Under the pieces are notes generated by a model. The model was not told where the DNA came from, ran no database searches, and saw nothing but the letters and a program-made list of their open reading frames with translations. Shown one piece after another: positions 42,601-52,600 of a stretch of DNA of 64,000 bases (within the stretch, counting starts at the first letter, position 1; each line of letters opens with the position of its first letter). A program made the position numbers and the translations under genes. Location of the stretch: the NCBI GenBank assembly GCA_030248195.1, contig JASAND010015835.1:1-64000 (forward strand), written 5' to 3'. This DNA is from Trissonchulus latispiculum (taxonomy: Eukaryota; Nematoda; Enoplea; Enoplida; Ironidae).

Positions 42601-45213
42601 ATTTTTTGGGGGGAAGGGTGTTTATGGGGGCCCCCCGCCCCCCAGTAGAATAAGCCCAGACCAAGTACAGCGAGATAGTGTTATGGAGTCAAGAACCTTC
42701 CTTATTGCTTCTTGACTGAAATTTTGTCAGAATGCGGATTATAGTACGTATTAATTGTAGCGGTTGCTTTTTTACAGCATGTGGACTGTCCACAGTGTCG
42801 TCAACCTGCTGGAGTGGACGAGGCCTTGCTAGCCCAGTTGAACCGAGCCAGAACTCCGGCTTCTCCGAAGTCGTCTTCACCACAAGAAGCGGCTACCCTT
42901 CAACAGGCTGCTGCCATTCAAAACATGCGGTCTCACATTCCGCTGCTGCTGGAGCAGTATCGTCGTGGTGGTCTGACAGAGATGCCTGACTTTCTTCGCC
43001 CAATACTGACGGAAAGTGGTTTCAATCCTCAGGTAATTTAGTCCTTAATCCTTAGGTAACACTTCATTGCCAAAATTTAATTAAAATTTTTGTTTAAAAT
43101 TGTTGAAAAGGGTTGTTAAAATCGGTCACTGTTTAAACTTCTACCCTCGACATCCTATTGATTTTGCTTGTTTGGGTTCTGCATGGCGTCACCTGCCGTG
43201 CCAACCCTTTTTCACGTTCCCACCAAACAGGTATTGTGAGAAAATACAAAGTTTTCATTTCTGAACCTGTTAAGAGGTTTTTTCTAATTCTTGTGTGCCC
43301 ATTTACATTATTTAAAGTGTATCAGTAATTTACTGTCCAGGATCCAGCTGCCATGGTTTATGTGGGCATCATTTAAACTAATAGGCAACCGTTTATGTTT
43401 ATAAGCATTTAGATTTAAATTTTTCTTTTTATTACAGGCCCCAGTATTTCAGCCATCACAGATGCTGCCGTTCCCACCAGCCATGACTTTACAACCTCCT
43501 CCGGGACTGCAGGACGTCTGTCCCAACAGACCTCTGATGGCTCCACAAGTGCCTCCTGGAATGCAACGAAATGAAGGGCCTAATAATGGAAGAGCTGTCA
43601 ATAATATGTTACCGCCACCATATCCTCCGCCTGGGTTTAGTTCCAGTAATGAGTCTTCATTTGATCGAATGCCGTCTTCCTGTGCCGCGTCTGCCATGCT
43701 TCCGGGTCAATCTCACTGCAGTCCTGCCGTCACCCCAGTTAAGCAGCCACCGGTGCAGTCTTCTGGTGGCTGCTCTGTTTCTTCAGCCGACTATTATGGA
43801 AATCACTTCAACCGTGGTAGTTCTGACATGGAATTGGTGGCTATGCCACCGCCCTCCCAGACCCCCTCTGACCCAGGCGACACTGGTGGTGATGGGATAG
43901 GAGGGGGCGGCTTTGCAGCGGAGTCCGACCTGCATGCTTCGATCAGCACACTGGGACTGTCGAATCACTATGATACTGTCGGTTTGAATTCGAAAAGCTC
44001 AGAGTTTCTGTTTGCTCGATCGCCACCACAGGGGGCTTCGAAACCCATTGCTACTGGGAGTTGCTGTGAGCTTGATTCCGCTTGGGATGGCAAAGCTGAA
44101 TCAGCTTTTTGCGGAAAAGCTTCAATGCCAGGGGCTGATTCCAATGAAAAAGCTGAAAACAGAGAACCTATTGATCCGTCTGCAGCCAACGGTGCCCTAT
44201 TTGGTCATGCAGTGGAATGCTTGAAGCACCAGGTTTCACAGTATCCTGGTTTTCAACAGTCTCCCGCTAGAATGCCGCCGCCTTCTGTCCGTGGTCGTGT
44301 CACCGTCGGGCGAGCCAGGCCGCTGGCTGTGACCGATATGCCGTTTCCATTTCGTCCACCAGTTCCAGTTTCCACTTCTGTTTCTGTTTCCAACTGGAAC
44401 AGTTCTGTCCTACCACTGCCAGGTATTGTCGGCAGAGATTATTTATTCGAGTCATCTGATCCGCAGAAGCCCAGCGAGTCTGAGCTAAATGAGCAGTCGG
44501 TGTCGGAAAATGACGAGAAGCCAAATATTAGTAATGATTCGGATGCTACTGAGCTTTGCCCTGATACTGCGAAAGAAGATGAAGGTGTCAGCCACCAGTC
44601 TAAGACATTGCTGGAAACGGAATGCAACGATTTGAGCGGTGAAACTAATCATGGTGATTCCAACGTTGTCCCGGTCAAGCTGCTAGATTTGACACCTGTA
44701 AATATTGGGAAGCCAGAAGGCGCCACCCCGTCTGAGGCTGTCACAGGAATTAATCCAGGTTCTTTGCCGTCTTCCCATCCGGCCGCAGCGAAACCGAAAA
44801 GCCTTGACGATGTCAGTGATCCGGATCAGAAGGTGCTTGATACGCAAATTTTCCCGAAATCAAAGTGGATATCCAAGAAGTTCCACAATCGTACTGAAAC
44901 ATATGATCGTGATGGTCGGAAGATTTTGATTCGTTACCCATACTCTGAAAACGCTGTCGCCAATTCGTCTGTGTCGTCGTTTGGACGTCAGCGGTCTGAT
45001 GATTACAATACCATGCATAAGTCTGGGCCGAAGCGATATAGTGAGGATAGACGGATGGTTCAGCTGAGAAATGGGCCAGGAAGCGATTTTAATCCTTCCG
45101 AGACGGAGCTTGGCGGCGGTTATTTTGAGCGACCACGGAGACCTCTTGCCAAGTCTGAAACCGAACGAAAACAGGAAGCGCAGAGACATAGAACTTTTGC
45201 CGAAGTGGAGTGA
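33606..45213 (+). CDS. RNF25: RNF25-like RWD-RING E3 ubiquitin ligase (six exons, 853 aa)
   Basis: Coding exons 33606-33691, 35956-36046, 38060-38197, 39567-39782, 42778-43032 and 43438-45213 total 2,562 nt, an exact codon multiple, each bounded by AG...GT. Residues about 5-110 form an RWD domain (DELLSLSDIYGDSVI; YPLVAAHARLKSYVGLNEDV; MLMDLI). Residues 121-184 form a RING-H2: C121-x2-C124, C139-x-H141-x2-H144-x2-C147, C181-P-x-C184. RWD followed directly by RING, with the spacing LMDLI to first cysteine the same as I recall for vertebrate RNF25, supports that orthology over RNF14-type RBR ligases. RNF25 in other animals is an E2-dependent ligase acting on stalled ribosomes and in NF-kB/Wnt signalling. 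The tail (residues 263-853) is Pro/Ser/Asp-rich and disordered-looking, much longer than the roughly 460-aa vertebrate protein. Four introns are phase 0 and the first is phase 2. Confidence 0.9.
33692..35955 (+). other. RNF25-like intron 1
   Basis: Mostly unique AT-rich sequence. Contains a fragment related to the 54.6-55.1 kb inverted element (34546-34625) and a palindromic 33-bp minisatellite (about 35630-35710, GCCGATTTCTAGAAGTCGGC type). No exon recognised inside. Confidence 0.6.
35956..36046 (+). CDS. RNF25: RNF25-like exon 2
   Basis: Acceptor TTGTTTTAG, donor CCAAG|GTTGTT. Encodes GYLISMEVPISPASEPCYAF and LLEIQCGAK, the RWD strand region. Reading joins exon 1 in phase 2 without a stop. 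Confidence 0.8.
37262..37564. mobile_element. hAT-type MITE (303 bp) in RNF25-like intron 2
   Basis: Ends CAGGGTTGGG and CCCAACCCTG. The 8-bp duplication CGCGGGGC is at 37254-37261 and 37565-37572. Subterminal AGTCTCGGTCTTGCCGG-type sequence is repeated at 37271-37295 and 37499-37525. Noncoding. Confidence 0.9.
37699..37968. mobile_element. hAT-type MITE (270 bp) in RNF25-like intron 2
   Basis: Ends CACTAGCGTAGCCAG and CTGGCTACGCGCCTG. The perfect 8-bp duplication GATTTGTG is at 37691-37698 and 37969-37976. G/C runs lie inside the right end. Noncoding. Confidence 0.9.
38060..38197 (+). CDS. RNF25: RNF25-like exon 3
   Basis: Acceptor CTGTTTTGTTTAG, donor ACA|GTAAGT. Encodes 46 residues beginning with the RWD YP motif (YPLVAAHARLKSYVGLNEDV) and ending ENMLMDLIT, the last RWD helix. 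Both ends are phase 0. Confidence 0.88.
38794..39153. mobile_element. hAT-type MITE (360 bp) in RNF25-like intron 3
   Basis: Right end CCTGGATCCGCCCCTG and left end GACTGGCGGAACCAGG (slightly decayed) resemble the CAGTGGCGGATCCAGG end of the 3745-4842 element. The 8-bp duplication TCTCATTA is at 38786-38793 and 39154-39161. Confidence 0.88.
39567..39782 (+). CDS. RNF25: RNF25-like exon 4
   Basis: Acceptor AATTTTTAAG (weak pyrimidine tract), donor TGT|GTGAGT. Carries the first six zinc ligands of the RING (CAICMDMF, CRHCFHKKC) and the basic linker DVLRERDEQRLPHEQKGVDL. Phase 0 on both sides. Confidence 0.9.
41165..41745 (+). mobile_element. tRNA-derived SINE, copy 1 (interrupted by a hAT MITE)
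   Basis: GACGGCCGAGTGGCTAAGAC near 41178 is a tRNA Leu/Ser-type A-box region. After the MITE the remaining B-box-like GAGGTGCGAGGTCC follows. The body (AAGGAACTAAGCA, CCAGCCAACCCAGCTGTCTA, ACTTGTCGGTAAATGGGCAC, ACAGATGTAGTCAACATTTA, GAACCGGCACCCTAT) is shared with copies at 42038-42357 and 52481-52775. A CTTTACCTCTTTTTTG-type T-rich tail ends it. Lies in RNF25-like intron 4. Confidence 0.75.
41225..41375. mobile_element. hAT-type MITE (151 bp) inserted in the SINE head
   Basis: Ends CAGGGGTGTATCCAGG and CCGGATACGCCCCTG. The 8-bp duplication GTCCGAGG is at 41217-41224 and 41376-41383. Removing it restores a continuous tRNA-like head, so it is younger than the SINE. Confidence 0.92.
41962..42657. 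mobile_element. TIR element with GGGCTTATTCTA ends in RNF25-like intron 4
   Basis: GGGCTTATTCTAGGG at about 41964 and TAGAATAAGCCC ending at 42657 are inverted. G tracts lie inside both ends, and the right half has an AAAATTTTTCG/AAGCCGGAAAG interior. A minus-strand SINE sits within it. Target duplication unclear. Similar ends occur near 45672 and 45970. Confidence 0.6.
42038..42357 (-). mobile_element. tRNA-derived SINE, copy 2 (minus)
   Basis: The minus strand begins near 42357 with GTCGGGATGGTCGAGTGGTC, a Leu-type A-box region, followed about 60 nt later by the B-box GGTTCGATCCCCGG. The acceptor arm does not pair at the 3' side, so it is not a tRNA gene. The body shares AGCTATCCATCC, ACTGGTCGGTAAATA, GTGGGAAGGTAA and GAGCACCGGCACCCCATG with the other copies, and the tail is CTTTACCTTTTTTTTTAC. 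Confidence 0.75.
42778..43032 (+). CDS. RNF25: RNF25-like exon 5
   Basis: Acceptor CTTTTTTACAG, donor CAG|GTAATT. Supplies the last two RING ligands (HVDCPQCRQP) and a Gln/Ala-rich helix (LQQAAAIQNMRSHIPLLLEQ). Phase 0. Confidence 0.9.
43438..45213 (+). CDS. RNF25: RNF25-like terminal exon (591 codons of disordered tail)
   Basis: Acceptor TTTTATTACAG. Begins APVFQPSQMLPFPPAMTL and ends RHRTFAEVE-stop. The proline-rich start, acidic/serine-rich middle (around 44460-44640) and a charged C-terminus (KFHNRTETYDRDGRKILIRY; RRPLAKSETERKQEAQRHR) give a low-complexity tail with no known domain. Third-codon-position pattern and lack of stops over 1.8 kb support coding. Confidence 0.92.
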   Translation, partial: APVFQPSQMLPFPPAMTLQPPPGLQDVCPNRPLMAPQVPPGMQRNEGPNNGRAVNNMLPPPYPPPGFSSSNESSFDRMPSSCAASAMLPGQSHCSPAVTPVKQPPVQSSGGCSVSSADYYGNHFNRGSSDMELVAMPPPSQTPSDPGDTGGDGIGGGGFAAESDLHASISTLGLSNHYDTVGLNSKSSEFLFARSPPQGASKPIATGSCCELDSAWDGKAESAFCGKASMPGADSNEKAENREPIDPSAANGALFGHAVECLKHQVSQYPGFQQSPARMPPPSVRGRVTVGRARPLAVTDMPFPFRPPVPVSTSVSVSNWNSSVLPLPGIVGRDYLFESSDPQKPSESELNEQSVSENDEKPNISNDSDATELCPDTAKEDEGVSHQSKTLLETECNDLSGETNHGDSNVVPVKLLDLTPVNIGKPEGATPSEAVTGINPGSLPSSHPAAAKPKSLDDVSDPDQKVLDTQIFPKSKWISKKFHNRTETYDRDGRKILIRYPYSENAVANSSVSSFGRQRSDDYNTMHKSGPKRYSEDRRMVQLRNGPGSDFNPSETELGGGYFERPRRPLAKSETERKQEAQRHRTFAEVE

Positions 45214-46721
45214 CTCGTGCAGCCGGTACTTGAACTGGACTACTTCATCGAAAGCGCTTTTTGATATGTGCTGTTCTTGTTTGCATTTTTACTGTTATCT
45301 GTGATATAGAAAGGACCATAGACATTCAATTCTTGTGTATCGTTTACTTTTACTTTGTTTTGAATGTTTTTGCCACTACACTATGCAGTTATACTGTTGG
45401 AACGTAACGCAGAACCGTACCTTCCTTTGTCAATTTATGGAAACTGTTAAGGCATCGCACTTGTATTGCGTGGTAAGCTGATTTTGTCGTTGTATGTTAT
45501 CGTTTTGTTAGTGCTCAAGGTGTACTGTTAGTGAAACATTGTCTTCCTTCTTCCTAGTTCTTTACATTTATGCTATAAGCATGTTTCTGCTTACTGTCAC
45601 GAATGGATTGCTAAACATGGTTCAATGCAACAGAATAATGTATAATAATATTGTACTCCTGTAATTTTGACTTGGCTTATTTCTACTGAGGAGGGTGGGG
45701 GGTGTTTTCCTATAAAAAGAGCTCTTAACCTAAAAAATTGTCAGATTTTATCTTTTTACCCTAAATTTTCAAAATTTTCTGGCTTTGGCTTCAGCTCAAA
45801 AATACCTAAAATTTTAGCGACTTTTGGCAATTTTTACACAAAAAACACCAAAATTCGCAAAGTTTTTTTTCAAAATATGTCCCCCGTCGATGGGGGCAAC
45901 TTTGAGCTTGAGCCCCATTCATAAAGCCCCCTCCAATAACTTTTGGCCAAAAAATAAGCCAAAGTTCAGGGCTTATTCTGGGAATATTTTCATGATGGCG
46001 GTTTCTTAGGACTCCCTAAGTCCGAGTGGCAAGGAATTTGACTGGATTTTGCTGGAAATGTCCGAAAATATCTCTGTAGTATGCACTGCAAATGTTAAGT
46101 TTTTGGCAGAAATTGGCATATTTATTGGCAAAATGCAAACATATATACAGCAAAAATTATCGGCGAGGCCGAAAAAGTTTTGGAAGCTTGTTTCAGCTAC
46201 ATATTTTTCAAGGTAGAATTCGATACTAAAAGAGAAACGCGGTGGGTTTTGGGGGAAGGTTGTTTCTGGGGGATCTCCCTCCCCGCGAGAATCAGAAGCA
46301 ATTTATCACATTCGCTTTAGCTTGCAATAAATCAGGTGTATGTCATATTATAGGCATGACGACAGTCAACGTTTTAGGACAGATAATTCAGTAATGAACA
46401 TGATTTTTTGAAATAAGGCAGGATGAAATTTGTCTCGTGTAATAATTAAACACGAAATTGTCGAATTCCTGTTGGTTTAATGCTTAATCAGAAGTCTTTT
46501 GCTTATTCCTCTCTTTAGCTTTAAGGATGTGCTAAATCAGCACGTTGAACTTTAATAGTTTGCTATTGTAGGATTCATTTGTTTAGTATTATTTGCTGCT
46601 ACCATCTTAGTTTTGCGTTCTTTTAGATTCAGTAAATAACCATGTATTAAATGCTGTGTGTATCTTTGCTACTGTGTGCCTTTTTCTGAAGGCCTCTGTG
46701 ATTAGTCAACTGTTTGATTTA

Positions 46722-46731
46722 AATAAATAAA
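46722..46731 (+). terminator. Candidate polyadenylation signal (overlapping AATAAA pair)
   Basis: AATAAATAAA downstream of the RNF25-like stop, followed by AT-rich sequence. Best placed of the signals seen, though an earlier AATAAA at 46326 could also serve. Confidence 0.35.
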
Positions 46732-47986
46732 AATGAAATTTTACTTTTAAAATTTTTGATTTATAAATATTTCAACGTTTACGTAGTGGGATTAGGGATT
46801 ATATCAATAATTAGATTTGAAAAACTAGCGTTTTTCTTACTTTCATATAATATATTTCAAAATGCACTTTGGGCAAAGTATCCATGAGTTCGTAGTAGTG
46901 TAACCGTCGAATATCACTGATGTGATTAGATATCAATAAATTTACATACTGCGTACTCGCTGCTAAGTTTTTGTTGAAAAGAGCTGTTCAAAATCTCGTC
47001 TCTTCATTTCGGTAGGATGAAACAGGAAAATAGCTTAACTCACTGGAGTTTCAGTTTATGCCACGCATTCGGTCATTGATTAGCCATACTTCTTCGCTTT
47101 CTGCGTCTCGTCTGCATACTGTTGACCTGCTGGTCTTATATTTCTACTTGTACTTGTACTGTTCTGTTGGTGGAACGGGTAGTAATGGTGTTGCGCACTT
47201 TTAATTGATTATGCTTGTACGTACTTGCGTTTGTTATTGTTCGCTGTATCTCTAATAATCTCTAAAAAAGGTGGGCTTCTGAGGGATTTAATATCCTGGG
47301 TGAAATTTATTTGTGCCTAAATGTTGATTCTGTGGTGGCGTATTATGTCCTTGTCCTGGTCGTAACAGTATGCCTATATTTTTGCAATTTGTTGTCTTCT
47401 GAAGTTTTGTTCGTTTCTTTAAAAGTAAATTTTTGTTATTGAGTAAACGCTTCTGGCATTTTGTCTGATTTGGATAGGCAGGTTTACTTTGTTTCAACCA
47501 AATTCTGAACTGATCTTGGACCGATAAAGAAGCTAAGCTGACTAATAAGTCACAGTGGAATAGGATGAGTGTTTTTACAGACAGAAGTAGACGTAATATA
47601 TATAGGGATTGAAGTTTTAAAAACGATTGAGTGTAGTTAGGATAAGGAAGTTATGTAAACTTTTCGGTTGCTGATAATCAAATTTTCTCTATGCGGGTAG
47701 GCATTATGCCACGTCTGAGCCTTGTCCGCTCGGGCTCTTAAATTTGTTTTATCGGCCTGGTAAGTAAAGATTTCGGCTTCTACTTTTAATCGTCGGTGAC
47801 AAGAAGACGTCTGCAGTCTCTCAGTTTGGTTTAATTATTAATAGGTTAGCCGAAGTTCAAGCGCGACAGTGGTCGCACCCAAGATATTGAAAAGGGGTGT
47901 TGCAACATGAGAAGTTTCAGTTTCCCACCTATTGAGGTGGCGGTGGGAGACAGTTTACCGGTTCACGGTATCATTTGACAATTTCT

Positions 47987-48168
47987 AAAGGTACGTTCAT
48001 AGTCGCGAACGCATAGAGACGTGCGTAGACGCCTCAGATTGTAACATTCCGTTTTAACCGTTTAAAATCAGTTGTAACGAATTCATGCTCACCACTCGCG
48101 AACGCATGCAGACGCTTGTCGCTTACGTACGCGCGTCTGCTTGCGACAGGAACTATGAATGCACCTTT
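47987..48168. mobile_element. Short MITE (about 182 bp)
   Basis: AAAGGTACGTTCATAGT at the left and ACTATGAATGCACCTTT at the right are inverted. CGCGAACGCATAGAGACG and the matching internal CGCGAACGCATGCAGACG give further repeated structure. Flanked by TA on both sides, so the duplication is probably short. Confidence 0.7.
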
Positions 48169-49529
48169 ACAGTTGGGCAGCATAGCATCTCTAGATAGCT
48201 TGGCTATGTTCATTCGAAGGATATTGAGTGCTATATTTTTGGTTTTGAAAGCATCCTTTTAGCTTTTCCTTATCCCATTTTCTTATCGTGACATGTCATG
48301 TTTACAGCAAACAAATAATCCATTATTTGTTGAGCTACGTAAACCGTAAAGTCAAATCAAGGTGTCGACGTGAGGGTATTACAGAAGCCAATTACCCGAG
48401 ACATGATCATCTTCCAGTCGTAGGCTGCTTTTATAAAAACGTAGGTGTTGCGAAAGCAAAGTTTTCCAGCGACTGGAGATTTACTATACATAGATAGATG
48501 AAGGTGCTACTTAACAAATGTGTTTTACACATGAACTACCCGTGACCTTGTTTTAGCTGCTTCGAAACGATAGCTACCTTCCGGCCGTACTTGTCGCTTG
48601 CCAAATTTGAGAAAAGTAGGCAAAATTCTGAGCTTCATTGAAAAAGATTCTCCCAAGCCTAGGAGCGCTCCTAAGATAGGCTTAGGTGGACCGTGGACAC
48701 TAAGGAAACTGGGATTTTTAAAGATTCTCTTGAACTAGGCATGCTATCCACCTCTCCTAACATTCTCCTAAGTTAGGGGCAGCGCCTGCTAAGCTTAGTA
48801 GAAATTTTTTGAAACGGGTTAAGGATGTCTCCTAATTCCCTCAGCGCCTAGACATCCTGCTAAGTAGTTTCCTAGGAATGTACTTAGGATAATTTTACGC
48901 AACGCGGCCCAGGTAACGCAGCATTTTAACCTATTTCTCCATAACGAAGAGCGATTTCATAATAACTAAAAGTGAGTATAATTAAATAGCAGTGAGCAGG
49001 TATCCTTTGCCTGCACCTTTAATAATTCTGCAGTTGTGGATGTTGGTGGGACTTGTGGAGGAGGTCTCATTTGATGTGGTTTATTTATATGTTAAATTAG
49101 GTCGGGGCCTAGAAATTGGGAAACGATTTGTAACACTTTGTAGACCTGTTTTTGAATTTCGAAATTTCAAGATATTAGTCAAAACATGTCAAAAATCTAC
49201 AAAATTTCGCTTATTTTTGACGTGGTCAAGAGCGGGCCCACTTAAATTTTTACGAGAATGTAGGCAGGCATATCGCAATAATTACTATATTCGTCCAAAA
49301 ATGGTGATTTTGCTATACATTATACAACTTCTGCATTAAAATTTTAAAAACACCAACGAAAATTCAAATGAGATATACCATTGCACTCAGCTTATTTAAG
49401 GCAGCCTAGAGAACGGATGCCTTCTACGGAAATGATTTTGTGCTTCTGTGTAAATATCATTGTTTTTCATTTATAGATATACGCATATTTATATACATCT
49501 TTTTTGCGTTTAGAAAGTCTAGGCTAAAA

Positions 49530-49615
49530 ATGCGAATATCCATTCCCGATTTACTTCACCACCGTAGTCCAGAAAATCCGTTATTGGTATGCGCACCGAT
49601 GGTTAGATATTCAAA
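49530..49615 (+). CDS. DUS4L: DUS4L-like exon 1
   Basis: ATG, then MRISIPDLLHHRSPENPLLV, then CAPMVRYS; donor TCAAA|GTAGGG. The APMVRYS motif and the phase-2 fit to an exon 9.4 kb away support it; no other candidate for this motif was seen nearer. Confidence 0.78.
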
Positions 49616-52600
49616 GTAGGGTATAAGCGGAATTCTTTGTTTGGTAACTTTTATCATAGGGGTCGCGGCAGCGACCCCTATAATATGTGTGAAAAGTGGC
49701 TGGAGACAGTGTAAAATAAGCTGCGCAGAAGCTGCGCAAAATCCTGCGCAGATCCTGCGCAGATTTCATGCGCAAATTGTAGAGCACATCGAGTTTAGTA
49801 TGTCTGTGAAGTTTCAGCCCCGTATCACTTACCGTTAAAAAGTTGCGCCCCGGACCGGTTATGGCGGCGATGTTTTTTTTTTTCCGGTTTCTCCTATTTG
49901 ATGGTTGTATTGTACATAATGTTCGCCGCTTTCACGTGATCTGCAGCGGTGGGCCAACCTAAAGGGCTATGGGGTCTAGTAGTACCCTCTAAAGAATTTA
50001 AGAATCACAACTTTTTTTGCGCCGCAGCTGCGCCAGCGCCGCAGTGGCGCCGCAAAGTCGGCTCATAGCGAAAAGTGACCATTTTTGTGGTCGTCGCTCA
50101 GGTCGAACGTTACGAGCTGGAGCTGATTTCTTTTTATATTCAGAAATTACATATATTGAACTAACTAACGGTCCAGGTTGCGTTTCTCTATCACTTCCCT
50201 AGCGACCACAGTGGCTCGTCAAAGATGGCAAAAATTCGAACAATGAAAAATCAGAAATTTCTCGCTATCTATTTAACTTTGAACGCTCAAATCTTCCATA
50301 CAATGGTTTTCTGGCACGGAGAATCGATTCCCGCAGTCAGTTTTACCGTCAGACCCACCCATCTTGCTGGGCTGGTTCCACTTTGCCGTCGGGAGGGTCA
50401 AGTCGGAAACCGCTTCCCGGAGGTCCATAGTAGGCTTTACCTGGCCTCTCAAAACTTTGTCTATAGGGGTTTTCTGGTGCGCCCAGCTCATTCCCGGTGT
50501 CGTTTTTGCCGTAGGACTCATCCATCTTGCTGTGCTGGTTCCACTTTGCCGTCTGGAGGGTCATGTCGGAAACCGCTTCCTGGAGGTCCATAGTAGGCTC
50601 TACCTGGCCTCTCAAAAACTTTGTCTATAGGGGTTTTCTGGTGTACCCAGCTCATTCCCGGTATCCGTTTTGCCGTCCGACGTACCTATTTTGCTGGGCT
50701 AGTTCCACTTTGCCGTTTGAAGGGTCAGTCGGGTGGGGGGGTCAAGTGGTCGAAAATAAAATTTTTCAAAAGTGGTCAAATTTGGTACCAAATGAAAGCC
50801 CTAAGCGAGCTGAGCAACTTTTGTCATAGAACTGTATGCTCAAAGTGGCTGTAGAGTGCTGTGGTGGGGTGGGGTGGGGGTCTTAGGCGATTTTCGGTCG
50901 AAATTGAAAGTTTTCAAAAGTGGTCAAAGTTGGTACCAAATGAAAGCCCTAAGCGAGCTGAGCAACTTTTGTCATAGAACTGCATGCTCAAAGTGGCTGT
51001 AGAGTGCTGTGGTGGGGTGGGGTGGGGACTTAGGCGATTTTCGGTCAAAAATGAAAGTTTTCAAAAGTGGTCAAATTTGGTATCAAATGAAAGCCCTGAG
51101 TGAGCTGAGCAACTTTTGACATGGAACCATCCACCAATATTTGCTGTGCCAAATAACGTCACGTGCCCATGAAACTTTTGTCTTTACTTCTTCAACCGGA
51201 ATTTAAAGGATATATATACGATACAGCCAACACACACATATTATCCTCTTTTGTGCGGAGCATTTTTGTTACTTGTTAATTTATATTTTTTCCGAGGCGC
51301 CATACACTTACGCTGGCTTTTTACAGGGGCGGGGTCCGTCAGAAATCGTTCCTCCCCCAGAATCGCTCCCCTTCTCAGGATTCGGACGTTTCCCCCAGTA
51401 CATACCCAGAAGTACCAGGAAAATAGGTTTTGAGCACAACTTTTTCAAAAAATTTCCGGCTTCGCCAGATTTTTTGGTCTTTTAAAGTGTTTTTAGCTAT
51501 TTTAAGCTTAAAATTAGGATAAAAATTCCATAATTTTAAGTTCAGCAGAAAAAATTTTTAAGCATTTTTCCAAAACATTTTCGCCCACACAGAGTTCTGT
51601 GCCCCCCCAGACCGGGTGTGCCCCTCCAGACTCCCAGAAATTTTTGCCTAGGAAAAGGCCGGTACCTAAGTATTGCTGTATGTACTCGTCGGTAGACTCA
51701 CAGTCACAGATGTTGCTTTTTTAGCTTAATATGCCCTTTTTAGATTTCCATGTGCCTGCACAATTAATCAATGTTTATTATATTATATTATATATATAAA
51801 TTATATAAATATAATTATATATAATTATATATTAATAATATATATAATTATATATTATATATACGTACATATATACATATACATATCACATTAGAATAGT
51901 TAATAGTTATATTTTTATTTTCATACCCCGAGGAATAGGCGCAATGTACTCATAGTCAATGTAAAGTTTACCATCTATAACGCTGACAATTTTCATGGCA
52001 TGTTTTGCCCTTCTGACTTCCTGCTCTATGGCGCTGATATCAGTGGCCGATGAGTGCATCAGAGCGGCTGCGGACTGACGACGGCGCACGGTCGCATTTT
52101 TTGCTCCGATTGTTTGCCTGGTTTGGGGCTGTTTCTGCTGCTGATTCAGTCCCGTGCTGCTTCGACTCATCTGTTTCATCAGACTGAGCGTGTTGGGGAA
52201 TAAGGCCCAGTCCATAGGGATTCCGCGCATGGCACTGAGAAGGATACCGGTTGGATTTGGGACCGTATTTACGGTAGGAGCTGACAGTCTTCGACCACGA
52301 CATCCACCATTGGCCTCCGGTGGTGCCAGCAGAAGGGAACTGCCAGAAATTCGTCTTGGCAGAGGCTCCTTCTTTTTTGGACAGGGTGGGGTCTGCAATA
52401 AAGAATAGAATACCTGCTTTATATAAAGTGGCCTAACGTTTAGAAGGATAATCTGTGTATTTCTGTTAGAAAGTCATTTTAGATCTGAGCCGAGGGGGCC
52501 GATTAGTCAACAAGGGCTTTTGCTTCTAATCTGATGATTGGCTGTTTGAGCCCAGGTGCCGCAAAACTGCAAGGAACTAAGCATATCTGTTAACCTACGC

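Larger units (their letters stand above)
45214..49529 (+). other. RNF25-like 3' UTR and intergenic region
   Basis: The 3' UTR probably starts at 45214. Candidate AATAAA signals are at 46326 and, stronger, an overlapping pair at 46722-46731. A G-tract/TTATTTCTA element fragment lies at about 45670-46270. 47.0-47.9 kb has no recognised feature. 48.65-48.9 kb carries many CCTAAG/CTTAGG words and ends GCAACGCGGCCCAGG, like a decayed MITE. No coding exon is supported before 49530. Confidence 0.5.
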
